Part shown: positions 20,719 through 33,960 of the stretch, piece after piece | Position numbering within the stretch: the first letter of the stretch is position 1 | Layout: the number at the start of each line of letters is the position of its first letter | Assembly (NCBI RefSeq): GCF_036850765.1 | Contig: NC_089495.1 | Span: 118,009,033-118,073,032 of the forward strand | Source: Saccopteryx bilineata | Lineage: Eukaryota; Chordata; Mammalia; Chiroptera; Emballonuridae | Length of the DNA stretch: 64,000 bases | Direction: 5' to 3' | Translations under genes and position numbers: made by a program | The notes under the pieces: generated by a model | Told to the model about the DNA's origin: nothing | The model's input: the letters and a program-made list of their open reading frames with translations, nothing else | Database searches by the model: none

Positions 20719-21828
20719 CAGTGATTTATGAGCACTTTATTCAGAGGGCTGGCAGATCTGAGTAGATGGCAGGTTATGTACTCTAAAAACCAATCATATT
20801 AGCATCTCATTTAAAGCTGGCCTTTTTTTAAGGAGGAGAAAGGTAGATAAGGGGTTTGCAATTTAGAAGGGGGAAAAAGGTTAGTTGCTCCTGGAGCAGC
20901 TCATCTCTCACAGGAATTAAAACCGAGAGGTAGACACAGGGAAAGGTCAGTGCTGCCCCTGTCTTTTCTGACCACGAATTTATCCTTAATAAAGACCATT
21001 AGACCAGGGTCCTAATTCCAATTTGGCTAATAACTATGGAGTAAGACTATTGTATTCAAGTAAGCTGGTTGCTTTCAACTCCCCCTATCTCAAAATCTCT
21101 GTAGCTCATCACATTAAAGATTTATCTCTCAGGTCACTCTCCAGTATGTGTTAGAAAAAAAGGAAATTTTGTTTCCACATGATCAGCCTTCCCTAGGAGT
21201 CCCCCAGTGGATTCTTGTTTTCAGCTGGCGAGGAAAGAGAAACAACATGGAGAAAGTGCACCCATTTTCCTTTCAAGGGTCTGGGAAATGGGATTTAGCT
21301 ATAAGTTCTGGAAGGAGAGGGCATTTCAGTGTGGATGAACAGTCAGACTGTGCCAGTAGGCATCCCAGTGCCTGGAACTTCAATCTCATCATGAATGATG
21401 AGTTTGTCAATTTGAGTCACTTATCTATATTTACTATTTATCCCACATCTTGATAGCTTCTTTAAATGACTGATATTTTAAAAACCCAACCTCTTCTGAA
21501 CAGTAATATTCCTGAAATAATGGATATGATATGCTAGTTATATATTTTTAATACCCATTATGTATTTAATTACTGAATGTGAGTCACTTACATTTCTGTA
21601 CCATCAGGTATCTATGTCACCCCTTGGGAAATACTCCATTCCAATTCTGTAGAATATTTGTAATGCTTCAAAAACTAAATGCTGACTAGAATAATCTTTT
21701 GGGGTATCCTAAACTTAGGGTGCTTGGGCAGGAAGTATGAAGATTGGTCATGAACTGCATTCTCTATTGAGAAGGATAAATTAGGATAATTAAGGACTGC
21801 AAAAAGGGGTGATATGTATTTTTAAATA
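20719..21828. other. Intergenic DNA, no recognised feature
   Basis: No exon, LTR boundary or SINE was recognised. Fragments such as the block around 20820-21050 may be an old repeat, but I cannot name it. Confidence 0.4.
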
Positions 21829-22364
21829 AAACTGATGAACCCCTGTCTAGACTCACTAAGGAAGAAAGAGAAAGGACTCATATAAACAAAATCAGAAATG
21901 AAAGAAGTTACCACAGATATCATAGATCTACAAAGGACCATAGTAGAATACTATGCCACTAAATTCAATAAACTAGAAGAAATGGATACATTCCTAGAAC
22001 TATACAATCTTTCTAGACTGAGTTGTGAAGAAGTAGAAAATGAAAATAGACCAATAAATAGTGAAGAAATAGAAACAATTATCAAAAACCTAGAAAATTA
22101 AGTCCAGGACCAGATGGCTACACTAGTGAATTCTACCAGACACTCATAGAAGATTTTATACCTATCCTCCAAGCCTTTCAAAGAAGAAGCAATACACCCT
22201 AACACATTGTATGAGGCCAATATAACCCTGATACCAAAACCTGGCAAGGGTAACACATAAAAATAGAAAACTACAGACCAATATCTCTGATGAATACAAA
22301 TTCAAAAATCCTAAACAAAACGCTAGCAAATTGACTACAACAATGCATTAAAAAAATAATACAG

Positions 22365-22770
22365 GCCCTGGCCGGTTGGCTCAGCGGTAGAGCGTTGGCC
22401 TGGCGTGTGGGGGACCTGGGTTCGATTCCCGGCCAGGGCACATAGGAGAAGCGCCCATTTGCTTCTCCACCCCCACCCCCTCCTTCCTCTCTGTCTCTCT
22501 CTTCCCCTCCCGCAGCCAAGGCTCCAATGGAGCAAAGATGGCCCGGGCGCTGGGGATGGCTCCTTGGCCTCTGCCCCAGGCGCTAGAGTGGCTCTGGTTG
22601 CAGCAGAGCGACGCCCGGGAGGGGCAGAGCATCACCCCCTGGTGGGCAGAGCATCGCCCCTGGTGAGCATGCTGGGTGGATCCCGGTCGGGCGCATGCGG
22701 GAGTCTGTCTGACTGTCTCTCCCCGTTTCCAGCTTCAGAAAAGAACAAAAAAGAAAAGAAAAAAAATTAA
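22365..22770 (+). repeat. tRNA-derived SINE nested in L1
   Basis: A full-length young SINE with the flanking A-rich target AATAATACA on both sides. The right flank leads directly into another SINE. Confidence 0.92.
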
Positions 22771-22778
22771 TAATACAA

Positions 22779-23138
22779 CCCTGGCCGGTTGGCTCAGTGG
22801 TAGAGCATCGGCCTGGCGTGCTGGAGTCCCAGGTTCGATTCCCGGCCAGGGCACACAGGAGAAGCACCCATCTGCTTCTCCACCCCTTCCCCTCTCCTTC
22901 CTCTCTGTCTCTCTCTTCTCCTCCCAAAGCCAAGGCTCCATTGAAGCAAAAGATGGCCTGGGCACTGGGGATGGCTCCTTGGCCTCTGCCCCAGGCGCTA
23001 GAGTGGCTCTGGTCGCAACAGGGTGACGCCCCGGATGGGCAGAGCATCCCCCCTGGTGGGCATGCCAGGTGGATCCCGGTTGGGCGCATGCGGGAGTCTG
23101 TCTGACTGCCTCCCCATTTCCAGCTTCAGGAAAAAAAA
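22779..23138 (+). repeat. tRNA-derived SINE nested in L1, adjacent copy
   Basis: A full-length SINE beginning CCCTGGCCGGTTGG nine bases after the previous copy's duplication. It ends in (A)n CAAAAAA, after which the L1 ORF2 frame resumes ([12 protein letters not shown]). Confidence 0.92.
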
Positions 23139-23707
23139 AACAAAAAACCCATCATGATCAAGAAGGATTCATTCCAGGAGCACAAGAATGGTTCAACTTA
23201 TGCAAATTGATCAATGTAATATGCCACATTAACCAAAGAAAGGACAAAAATTATATGATCCTATCAATAAATGCAGAAAAGGCACTTGATAAGATACAAC
23301 ATCCATTTCTGACTAAAACACTCAATTAAATGAGTATATAAGGAAAGTACCTCAACATAATAAAAGCCATATGTGTGACAAACCCTCAGCCAATATCATA
23401 TTTAATGGTGAAAAACTAAAAGCATTTTCTCTAAAATCAGGAACAAGACAAGGCTACCCTCTCTCTCCACTCTTATTCAAAATAGTGCTGGAAGTCCTTG
23501 CTAGAGCAATCAGCCAAGAGAAAGGAATAAAAGGCATCCTTGTTGGGAAAGAGGAAGTAAAGGTATACAAAAAGGTACTTTTTGCAGATGACATAATTCT
23601 GTATATAAAAAACTCCAAAGATACCACCAAAAAATTATTAGAAACAATAAACAAATACAGTAAAGTCACAAGATACAAAATCAATATACAAAAGTCTATT
23701 GCTTTTG

Positions 23708-24094
23708 GCCCTGGCCGGTTGGCTCAGCGGTAGAGTGTCGGCCTGGCGTGCGGGGGACCCGGGTTCGATTCCCAGCCAGGGCACATAGGAGAAGCGCCCA
23801 TTTGCTTCTCCACCCCCACCCCCTCCTTCCTCTCTGTCTCTCTCTTCCCCTCCCGCAGCCAAAGCTCCATTGGAGCAAAGATGGCCCGGGTGCTGGGGAT
23901 GGCTCCTTGGCCTCTGCCCCAGGCGCTAGAGTGGCTCTGGTCGCAGCAGAGCGACCCCCCGGAGGGGCAGACATCGCCCTCTGGTGGGCAGAGCATCGCC
24001 CCTGGTGGGCGTGCCAGGTGGATCCCGGTCGGGCATATGCAGGAGTCTGACTGTCTCTCCCGTTTCCAGCTTCAGAAAAATACAGAAAAAAAAA
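23708..24094 (+). repeat. tRNA-derived SINE nested in L1 ORF2
   Basis: A full-length SINE with the perfect 17-bp duplication AAAAGTCTATTGCTTTT (23690-23706, 24095-24111). It splits the L1 frame just downstream of the FADD motif. Confidence 0.95.
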
Positions 24095-25772
24095 AAAAGT
24101 CTATTGCTTTTCTATATGCCAACAATGGAACATCAGCAAATGAATTGAAAAAACAATTTTTCATTTGCAATTGCAACAACAACAAAATACCTAGGAATGA
24201 ACCTGACAAAGGATGTGAGAGACCTATATATTGAAAACTACAAAGTATTTTTAAGAGAAAATGGAAAACACAGTGAAATAGAAAAATATTCTATGTTCAT
24301 TGATTAGAAGATAGTTAAAAGGACCATATTACCCCACACAATATACAGGTTTAATGCAATCCCCATTAAATTCTCAATGTTATTTTTAAAATAAATTTTA
24401 GAACAAAAAAAATCATCATATTTGTATAGAACTACAAAAAAACCTGAATAGTGAAAGCAATCCTGAGAAAAAAGAACAAAGCTGGAGGTAGCATGCTCCC
24501 TGACTTCAAATATACTACAGAACCACGATAATCAAAACAGTATGGTGCTGGCAGAAAAACAGACACGCAGACCGATAGAACAGAACTGAGAGCCCAGACA
24601 TCAAACCACATGCATATAGGCAAATAATTTTTGACAAAGGAGACAAAAACACACAAATGAGAAAAGAAAAACTCCTTAATAAATGGAAAAATTGGAAAGC
24701 CACATGCAAAAGGATGAAACTTGACTACACCTTGTCCTCATGCGCAAAAATTAATTCAAAATGGATCAAAGACCTAAATGTAAGATCTGAAACAATAAAT
24801 TACATAAAAGAGAAAATAGGTACTAAATTTATAAACCTTGATTGTAGAGAACATTTTATGAAATTGATCCCACAGGCAAGGGAAGTAAAGGCAAAATAAA
24901 TAAATTAGACTATATCAAACTAAAAAGCTTCTGCACAGCAAAAGAAACTGACAATAGAACAAAAAGGCAGCCAACCAAGTGGGAGATAATATTTACAAAC
25001 AACAGCTCCAACAAGGGGTTAATATCCAAAATATATAAAGAACTTACAAAACTCAACAACAAATAAACAATCCAATAAAAAAATGGGTAGAGGACCAGAA
25101 CAAATACTTCTCTCATGAAGACATACAAACAACAAATAAAAGAAAAAAATATGGAGAAAAAAGAACCTTCATTGACTGCTGGTGGGAAGACAGTACAGGA
25201 GTTCCTCAAAAAAATTAATAATAGACCTACTATATGACCCAGCAATCCCTTTACTGAGTATCTACCTGAAAAAGTCAAAAACACTTATATGCAAAGACAT
25301 ATGCACCCCCCATGGTCATTGCAGCATTAATCACAGTGCCCAAGACATGGAGACAACTTACGTGGCCCTCGATAGAGGATTGGATAAAGATGTGGTACAT
25401 ACACAATGGAATACTACTCATTCATAAGAAATGATGACATATTGCCATTTGTGACAACATGGATGGACCTTGAGAATATTATGCTAAGTGAAATAAGTAA
25501 ATCAGAAAAAGCTAAGAACTATATGATTTCATACATAAGTGGGATATAAAACTAAGACTCATGAACATAGATAAAAGTGGTTACCAGAGGGAGGGAGGCG
25601 GGGAAGGGGAATAAAGAGGGACAAATATACAGTGACAGAAAATGATTTTACTTTGGGTGATGGAGACACAACACAGTGAGTAGTTCATATGCTATGGAGA
25701 TGTACACTTGAAATTTATGTATTCCTATGGACCAATGTAACCCTATTAAATTTGTTTTCTAAATTTAAAAAA

Positions 25773-27532
25773 AAATAACAATGGGATAACATTGCATTTC
25801 AATCTATTTCACCTCCCCTTTCCCCCCTCAAGCACTAAAAACAAGAGCCAGGGAAGTGGGAAGATTGCAGTGTCTATTTTGAATGGACAATTTGATGTGG
25901 CAGTTCTGACATTTAGGGCAAGAGAAAGGCTGGAAAAGGTGCCTAAGGTGGAGATGACACATCAAACTAGAATTCCACATAGAAATAAAATAATAGCGGT
26001 TATTTGCCTGGTGCTTGCCTTGTCATTTCTCATCTGCATCAATCCCTGTAGCAACCTCCGAAATAGTACTAGTTTCTTTTTCCATTTTTCCAGGGGTTTC
26101 TGAAATAAAATCGGTGACTTCTCATTCCTGTATCTCATTCTTCAATCTCTCATAAACACTGGGAGAACACAAGGGGCACGCGGTCCCCTCCCTGGCCAGA
26201 CCCGGCTGCCCCTCCCTGTCCCTCTGCACTGCTACAGGAGGGTACTCCCTGCATGCCTCCCCTCCCCTGGCTCCCTCTCACAGGCTGCTCTCTCCAGAAG
26301 TGTGTCGCACCGCTCTGTACCACGGGGCTGCCTCTGAGGTGATGCTTCAGAGCTGAGTTTGGCTTCATATCCCCCGTCAACCTTGGGGCCAGTTCTGCTT
26401 GTTCCAACTGGCTGTTTCCGTCTGTCCTCACAGAGCACATACTTCATCCCTGTGTTCGTGATGTCAGGCTTTGTGCTGCAGGGTCCATAATGTTTTGTTG
26501 AGTGAATAAATGGGTTATAGTTCTATAGGCAATCGTTGGCCCTTGAGTTAGTCCCTTATAATGTGATATTTCTGGGAAGCACAAAGCTTTACAAAGCACA
26601 TTTGGAGAAAACAGTGAGAAGGAAAATGCGCAGTTGAAGGTAAGGACACATGGTATCGACATACAACATGCATTCTTTTCGCCATCCTCGTGTTTCATGT
26701 AAGATCAACTAGAAGATAAAGGAAAATTTTCATTTAGGACTTTAAAACAAAAAGCACTTCCTCGATGAAAATAAGGAATGCAATGGCTTTTTGAGAGACA
26801 GATCCAGGTTTTGCTCTTTTTAGGCCTTTACGTATTTCTCCATCTGCCTTAAAGGGAAGATATTTGTCTTCAAAAGAGAAGAGAAGTCATCCTCAGCTGT
26901 GTTTAATGAGCAACGACAACTTTATTTTTGAGAGTGTTGTACATAAAACCACCTATGTAGTGCTTGACTCTCAAATTAGAGCTTTGATAATTATTACTGC
27001 TTTTATTTGTACACACAAGGGTGAAAAATTATGAGAAACACCCTATCCAACCCATATCACTATCCTATCCTGCTTTTGTTTCCTAAATAGCCTTTGCTTC
27101 CCTGGATTACGTCCTGGATAGCTCTTAGCTCTGTGGTTTGACTCTGGTTAAACTCACTTAATTGTGCTCACTACCACAAGGCGATGCTAATGGGAGCTGG
27201 AATCTTTCATTGGAGTTGCCTTACTGCACAGAAAGCATTTGCATCTTACAAGCTCTGTGAGGTGGGCACAGCACACAGTGTAGTGATCCCCATAGGGGTG
27301 TCATTGACGGACTGGAAGGAATAATCTCAGACAGCTAGCTGAGCCTGCTGGGAAAGAGATCTTCCAGATTCTCTCTGATGCTTGCCTGACGTTGGTGTGT
27401 GTGGGAGGGCTTTGTCTCTTGGGTCATGTAACCACTGTGCCCACGAGTCACATGAGAACTTGAGAGAGGAGAAACCAGAAGAATTCAGGAGAGGGGGGCC
27501 TACAATGTCTGTGATCTTATGCTCAAGCCAGT
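25773..27532. other. Intergenic DNA, no recognised feature
   Basis: About 1.8 kb without a supported gene. The stretch near 25990-26100 may be a degraded MIR. Open frames at 26150-26447 are in GC-richer DNA but have no recognisable product. Confidence 0.4.
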
Positions 27533-27544
27533 GACCTCAGCGTT

Positions 27545-27903
27545 GTTTTTTTTAAATTTTATTTATTTATTTATTTTTTGCAGAGATAGTGAGTCAGAGA
27601 GAGGGATAGACAGGGACAGACAGACAGGAACGGAGAGAGATGAGAAGCATCAATCATTAGTTTTTCGTTGCACATTGCAACACCTTAGTTGTTCATTGAT
27701 TGCTTTCTCATATGTGCCTTGACCGCGGGCCTTCAGCAGACCGAGTAACTCCTTGCTGGAGCTAGTGACCTTGGGTTCAAGCTGGTGGGCTTTTGCTCAA
27801 ACCAGATGAGCCCACGCTCAAGCTGGCAACCTCAGGGTCTCGAACCTGGGTCCTCCGCATCCCAGTCCGACACTCTATCCACTGCACCACCACCTGGTCA
27901 GGC
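27545..27903 (-). repeat. SINE of the CTGACCAGG family, antisense
   Basis: The minus strand of the second SINE family, ending CACCACCTGGTCAGG. The duplication is GACCTCAGCGTT (27533-27544 and 27904-27915). Confidence 0.92.
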
Positions 27904-27915
27904 GACCTCAGCGTT

Positions 27916-29408
27916 TTGAACTGAGGTAAAAAGGGTTGACTGAGAAAGTTTGAAAAGTAACAAACCACAGCTGTGGTCCTTGTTATCAGTTCCCTGAAAT
28001 AAACTTGAAGCATCAGCAAGAAGAATGGATTATACGAATATTCAAGGACAGATGGTCAAAACCTCCTCCCTTACCCCCTCCACTCTTAGCGACACAAAAG
28101 TCACGTAGGTCTGCAAACAAAGAAGTCAAAGAAATCAGGCACTTGTCGCATTAAAGCTAAAGCTGTAAAGAAATCTAACTTTGGGGAGCTCGTGTTTTTG
28201 GTGCTACTAACCTCATGTGCTCCACCAGTTACTAATCAATCCTTCTTCCTCAATCAAGTTGTCTGGGTGTCTGTTATCCTCCATTTGCAGCTAATTCCTG
28301 CTACAGACTATCTCCTGCCCCCTCACTGGCTGGAGTCGTGAGTCAGTCATCTTTCCTTCCTGGGTCTGTTACTTCTTCTGAGGAAACCACTGCCTACATT
28401 GTGTGCCGTGGTTGTGGGGACCAATTTAGAGACACACAAAAGACAGAACTCTAGTACCCTTTAAAATTCACATAGAAACAGATTTTCTTCACATGATCAA
28501 TTAAGAGATATAGGTTTGCTGTTGGCTCATTCTGCTAATGACTTCAGTGTGTCACTTTGGACACATTCATTTCTGCCTTTTAATGGTTATTTCATTTCCG
28601 CTCAGGATATGGGAGCAGCTTAAGGTTTCTGCTCTCTTCTGTTCCTTCCTGTGTCTAGACTGGCAAGGCACACTTGCATTAAATGGGATTTTGGTACCAG
28701 CAGACCAGCTACTGTTAGGATATCATGGAATGTGACCTTGCTTTTGCCTACAGATGTTAAATACAATGTGCAGGTGACCCCATAATTTTGTTTCTAGTCT
28801 GCATACTAAGTACATATTTGCATCCATCAGAAGCAAGCATGTAGCATAATCTGTTTTGCTAAAATATATATAAAGGTCCTACTGGAATTTGTTGCTATCT
28901 CTGACATAAGAAAAACGCAAAAAAAGAAAAATTTATTGCCAGGCTTTTGCAAGTTTGCGATTGTTTTCTATGCAAAAGTAGTATCATAGTACAGCATGTT
29001 ATATTTGCAAAGTATCATATGGTTTTGTAAAACAAACATTGCTTTATTAATTATACAAGGAATCATGAATATATTCTTATTGAAAAAATTCAAATATAGA
29101 AATATATAGAAGCAAGGATTTTTTTTAGGGAAGGAAACATCAAGGGGAACTTGATGTGAGGGGTTGGTTGAAAGAAGCTCTTCATTTTGCCTTTATATTG
29201 ACTTTTTGAGTGTTACTTTTAGAGTTTTTATAACTATTTGTATACCTGTATATATAGATAAAATATATTTAATTTTTTGTTTAAATAAATAGAATCCTAC
29301 TACAGCTATTGTCTAGTAATTTTTTTTTACTTAATGTGACTTGAGTCTTCTGAATCATTAGAAAACAGGTTTGCTGCATTAACAAATATATAGCTACATG
29401 GTATTCCT
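27916..29408. other. Intergenic DNA, no recognised feature
   Basis: AT-rich DNA with no exon or young repeat that I can recognise. Confidence 0.4.
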
Positions 29409-29420
29409 AAGATATGCCAT

Positions 29421-30599
29421 TTTATTTTTTTATTTAAAAAAAATTTTTTTTTAAATAAATTTTTATTAATGGTAATGGGATGACATTAATATATCAGGGT
29501 ACATATATTCAAAGAAAACATGTCTAGGTTATTTTGTCATTAAATTATGTTGCATACCCCTCGCCGAAAGTCAGATTGTCCTCCGCCACCCTCTATCTAG
29601 TTCTCTGTGCCCCTCCCCCTCCCCCTAACTCTCTCCCTCCCTCCCTCCCTCCCCTGTCCTCCCTCCCCCCACCCCTGGTAACCACCACACTCTTGTCCAT
29701 GTCTCTTAGTCTCGTTTTTATGTTCCACCAATGTATGGAATCATGTAGTTCTTGTTTTTTTCTGATTTACTTATTTCACTCCTTATAATGTTATCAAGTT
29801 CCCACCATTTTGCTGTAAATGATCTGATGTCATCATTTCTTATGGCTGAGTAGTATTCCATAGTGTATATGTGCCACATCTTCTTTATCCAGTCTTCTAT
29901 TGAAGGGTTTTTTGGTTGTTTCCATGTCTTGGCCACTGTGAACAGTGCTGCAATGAACATGGGGCTACATGTGTCTTTACGTATCAATGTTTCTGAGGTT
30001 TTGGGGTATATACCCAGTAGAGGGATTGCTGGGTCATAAGGTAGTTCTATTTGCAGTTTTTTGAGGAACCACCATACTTTCCTCCATAATGGTTGTACTA
30101 CTTTACAGTCCCACCAACAGTGAATGAGGGTTCCTTTTTCTCCACAGCCTCTCCAACATTTGCTATTACCCGTCTTGTTGATAATAGCTAATCTAACAGG
30201 GGTGAGGTGGTATCTCATTGTAGTTTTGATTTGAATTTCTCTAATAACTAATGAAGATGAGCATCTTTTCATATATCTGTTGGCCATTTGTATCTCTTCC
30301 TGGGAGAAGTGTCTGTTCATGTCCTCTTCCCATTTTTTTATTGGATTGTTTGTTTGTTTGTTGTTGAGTTTTATGAGTTCTTTGTAAATTTTGGATATTA
30401 GGCCCTTATCTGAGCTGTTGTTTGAAAATATCATTTCCCATTTAGTTGGCTGTCTGTTTATTTTGATATCAGTTTCTCTTGCTGAGCAAAAACTTTTTAT
30501 TCTGATGTAGTCCCATTCATTTATCTTTGCCTTCACTTCTCTTGCCATTGGAGTCAAGTTCATAAAATGTTCTTTAAAACCCAGGTCCATGATTCATTT
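29421..30599 (-). mobile_element. 5'-truncated LINE-1, antisense
   Basis: The 3' end of an L1 on the minus strand: T-rich tail at 29421-29455, a C-rich 3' UTR with (CCCT)n at 29630-29665, and the C-terminal part of ORF2. The TSD AAGATATGCCAT (29409-29420) recurs at 30963-30974, beyond the adjoining SINE, so one of the two elements inserted at the edge of the other. Confidence 0.9.
29718..30590 (-). pseudogene. L1 ORF2 C-terminal fragment (290 codons, open)
   Basis: An uninterrupted frame with classic ORF2p C-terminal landmarks: [34 protein letters not shown], the Cys/His segment [32 protein letters not shown] and [15 protein letters not shown]. The endonuclease and catalytic RT are lost by 5' truncation. 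The absence of stops over 290 codons says this is a young copy; the fragment itself has no known function. Confidence 0.85.
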
Positions 30600-30962
30600 T
30601 ATTTTTTTCTTAAGCTGGAAACGGGGAGGCAGTCAGACAGACTCCCGCATGCGCCCGACCGGGATCCACCCGGCACGCCCACCAGGGGGCGATGCTCTGC
30701 CCATCAGGGGCATCGCCCTGTCGCAACCAGAGCCACTCTAGCACCTGGGGCAGAGGCCAAGGAGCCATCCCCAGCGCCCGGGCCATCTTTTGCTCCAATG
30801 GAGCCTCGGCTGCGGGAGGGGAAGAGAGAGACAGAGAGGAAGGAGAGGGGGAGGGGTGGAGAAGCAGATGGGCGCCTCTCCTGTGTGCCCTGGCCGGGAA
30901 TCGAACCTGGGACTCCTGCACACCAGGTCAATGCTCTACCATCGAGCCAACCAGCTAGGGCC
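30600..30962 (-). repeat. tRNA-derived SINE, antisense, abutting L1
   Basis: The minus strand of the young SINE, ending GAGCCAACCAGCTAGGGCC, immediately followed by AAGATATGCCAT. Confidence 0.92.
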
Positions 30963-30974
30963 AAGATATGCCAT

Positions 30975-31738
30975 ATTTTAATCACTCCCTTACACATGAA
31001 CATTCATTTTGAATTTGTTGGAATGACAATGTTGCGATAAGCATCTTTGTGCATACATTTTTCTTCTCATGTAGCAGTATCTCTTTGTGGGGCAGAAAAC
31101 TGGAAGTGAACTTGCAGAGTCAGACTTTGGGTGAATCAACCCAGGTCTCAGTTTCCTCTCCTGTAAAGTTGATTTATGTAACTTACCTCGAGAATTATTT
31201 TGAGGATTTAAAAATTAAAACTAAGTGTTAAAATTATAAACACAAGTCCATTTTCTCTATTGAAGTCTTGTTAAAAAATTATTTAAATTTTTTCTCTCCC
31301 CACCCCATTTTTTGCACATTTTTAGCCCTCAATATCTGTTCTTGTATACTGAGAGGTCTGTGCAGAAATAAGTGAAACAACTATTTAAGTTCCTCTCCTT
31401 CACTTTCAATTTCATTCTCTGTTCTTTTTGGGAAGGTACAGAGTACTCTGAAGAATGTCTTATTCTGCCCTCCCTCCTCTGTCTTCCATTCCCTCTTTCC
31501 TTCACTAGCTGTGTCTTTGCTTCCCTGCCTTCCTTTTCATGCACTGCGTGGAGGTGGCCAGCAGAGTAGTGCCTGTGTGAGGCTGGAGGAGCATGCCATG
31601 AGGGGCGGGCTGCGGAAACGGTGATACAAGGACCAGGTGAGAGCTAAGCCTGGACTGGCTGAGGCTGGAGCCAAGTGCCAGAGGCAGTATAAGAGGCTCG
31701 TAGCAGGTGCTTTGAACTCTAATGCCTAAGTTCTCAGG
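30975..31738. other. Intergenic DNA, no recognised feature
   Basis: No supported gene or repeat recognised. Confidence 0.4.
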
Positions 31739-31746
31739 GTTTAGAT

Positions 31747-32084
31747 CAGGGGTCCCCAAACTTTTTACACAGGGGGCCAGTTCACTGTCCCTCAGACCAT
31801 TGGAGGGCTGGACTATAAAAAAAAAACTATAAACAAATCCCTATGCACACTGCACATATCTTATTTTAAAGTAAAAAAAAAAACAAAACAGGAACAAATA
31901 CAATATTTAAAATAAAGAACAAGTAAATTTAAATCAACAAACTGACCAGTATTTCAATGGGAACTATGCTCCTCTCACTGACCACCAATGAAAGAGGTGC
32001 TCCTTCTGGAAGTGTGGCGGGGGGCCAGATAAATGGCCTCAGGGGGCCGCATGCAGCCCGCGGGCCGTAGTTTGGGGACCCCTG
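31747..32084 (+). mobile_element. Non-autonomous hAT MITE (CAGGGGTCCCCAAACT family)
   Basis: 338 bp with inverted ends CAGGGGTCCCCAAACT...AGTTTGGGGACCCCTG and a perfect 8-bp duplication GTTTAGAT (31739-31746, 32085-32092). It has no transposase. Related copies are at 51254-51960 and 53481-53810. Confidence 0.93.
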
Positions 32085-32092
32085 GTTTAGAT

Positions 32093-32976
32093 GAATCCCT
32101 TGGATGGGCTCATTACCAGTTTCTTCAGAATGTGAAGGAGCAGGCTGGGAGGACACAGAGCTGAGGACACAGGCAGGTGTGGTGCCGAGGCTGGGCAGCC
32201 GACGGAGCAGCCCGGGGCTGGGGCTCAGCCTCTTCCTCGGTTGCCTGAAGCCCTGGTCTGCATAGTTCTCAGGACAAGCTTGACCAAAGTCAAATAGAGG
32301 AGAAAGATTCGTTTCCAATTCTCGTATGTCATACTGTTTCACGACATTCTAATGTGTTAAACTTTTTCAATCCCCCTGTTAAATGTAAGCATATAGGACA
32401 GATTTTCCCCCTGTAAGCCTTTTGTTCTTCCAATTTAATCTAACTCTAAATGGGTCATTTCACAACATTGTAAATATTTTCTTATTATATGTTTTGAAGG
32501 AAAGGACTAAAGGGAAGCTGCAGCCTGTAGCCTCAGGTCACCTGAGTACATGAGAACACCCCACTGATGCTGTGACTAGGGGTGTGAGGTTTGAAGCCAC
32601 TCAGAAAGCTGACCGCATTGCCATGGCTTGGCACAGACCCTGAGGCACATACGTTAGCCGGCAGGTTGAAACAAGTCCTCGTCTTTCCCTGTAATGTTTA
32701 TTGATCTACGTTTGGACACCCATGCACCTCCTCTGGAAGGATAAAGAGATGATTGAAGTCACCCACTGAAGAATTTAGATGTAGGCACACACTCTTAACC
32801 CTGTGTCTTCATATAACTACACAATTTCCTCTTCATTCACCTGTTCTGTTGTCCAAGGAGGCTGGAGTCATTCACACAGACTGGAAGTCCATGAGGGATT
32901 GACTTCATGCGGTCAGCTTGCCTTGGTCTGGTTTTACCCAGCATGTGATGTGTTTAATAAACATTCTTCAATGTGA
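32093..32976. other. Intergenic DNA, no recognised feature
   Basis: No repeat boundary or exon recognised. An antisense open frame at 31929-32342 runs into the hAT element and is not credible as a gene. Confidence 0.4.
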
Positions 32977-32991
32977 ACAGTGACGAAAAGG

Positions 32992-33424
32992 TACCTGACC
33001 AGGTGGTGGCACAGTGGATAGAGCATCGGCCTGGGATGCTGAGGACCCGAGGACCTGATGTTCGAAACCCCGAGGTCACTGGCTGAGCATGGGCTCATCC
33101 GGCTTGAGCATAGGCTCACCAGTTTGAGCAGGGGGTTGCCAGCTTGAGTGTGGGATCATAGACATGACCCCATGGTCACTGGCTTGAGCCCAAAGGTCAC
33201 TGGCTTGAAGCCCAAGGTCGCTGGCTTGAGCAAGGGGTCATTTGCTCTGCTGGGGTGCCCAGTCAAGGCACATATGAGAAAGTGATCAATGAACAACTAA
33301 AGTGCCACAATGAACAACTAAGGTGCCACAATGAAGAATTGATGCTCCTCTTCTCTCTCTCTTCTTGTCTATCACTATCTGTCCCTCTCTGTGTCACTCC
33401 TGCTAAAAACAAAACAAACAAAAA
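32992..33424 (+). repeat. SINE of the CTGACCAGG family
   Basis: It begins CCTGACCAGGTGGTGGCACAG and carries many GGCTTGAGC repeats. The duplication is ACAGTGACGAAAAGG (32977-32991) and ACAGTGAGGAAAAGG (33425-33439), with one mismatch. Confidence 0.92.
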
Positions 33425-33439
33425 ACAGTGAGGAAAAGG

Positions 33440-33960
33440 AAATGCAGCAGACCCAAGCTTAGCTCTTTGATCCCTCAGCACTCCCCTTGGAAACTCTGCA
33501 AGTGGTCCGTGCTGCTCACCCCCCCCCCCAGGAACACGGTGAGCTGTTTGGGGGGGACCAGATTTAACCTGCGATTCTCTGAGAATAGTTCCCACATTGT
33601 GGAAGAGGTGAGTATCTGGTCCAATGAGTCCAGAGGGATAAAGGCACAACCCATTTGGAAAAACAAAACAAAACATGGTTTGGTGACTAAAGGAGAATCT
33701 AGCATTTTTCATGTACATGACATTTTACTCAGTGTCTTGGGCATACATGCCATTTTATCCTAAGAAAACTTGGGAAATGTTACAGCTGCCCAGGTGCTGG
33801 GCTCTCAGGATTTCCACCTTCAGCATGCTTTAGATTTCAATCTAAGTATGGAATAACATGGCCACAAAATGCTGATGGAAGTCTCTGGCTGTTCAGTTGA
33901 ACTCACGAGACTTGGGACTTTCTTATATTTTGTTTCTATGTTATCTTTAAAAGCCAGGTA
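33440..33960. other. Single-copy DNA left of the duplication
   Basis: No feature recognised. A C9 run lies near 33520. Confidence 0.4.

Larger units (their letters stand above)
21829..25772 (+). mobile_element. 5'-truncated LINE-1 with three nested SINEs
   Basis: The sequence starts inside ORF2 (EPLSRLTKEERERTHINKIRNE) and runs through reverse transcriptase to the 3' end and A-rich tail near 25772. RT landmarks are visible: [13 protein letters not shown] near 23440, the catalytic FADD near 23580 and PAIPLLSIYLK near 25240. Frameshifts and stops are frequent, and the endonuclease and ORF1 are missing. Three young SINEs interrupt it. It cannot mobilise. Confidence 0.92.

Noticed and set aside
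30567..31040. 157-codon plus-strand frame
   Set aside because: It lies across the antisense SINE and L1 edge and is a shadow of SINE sequence.
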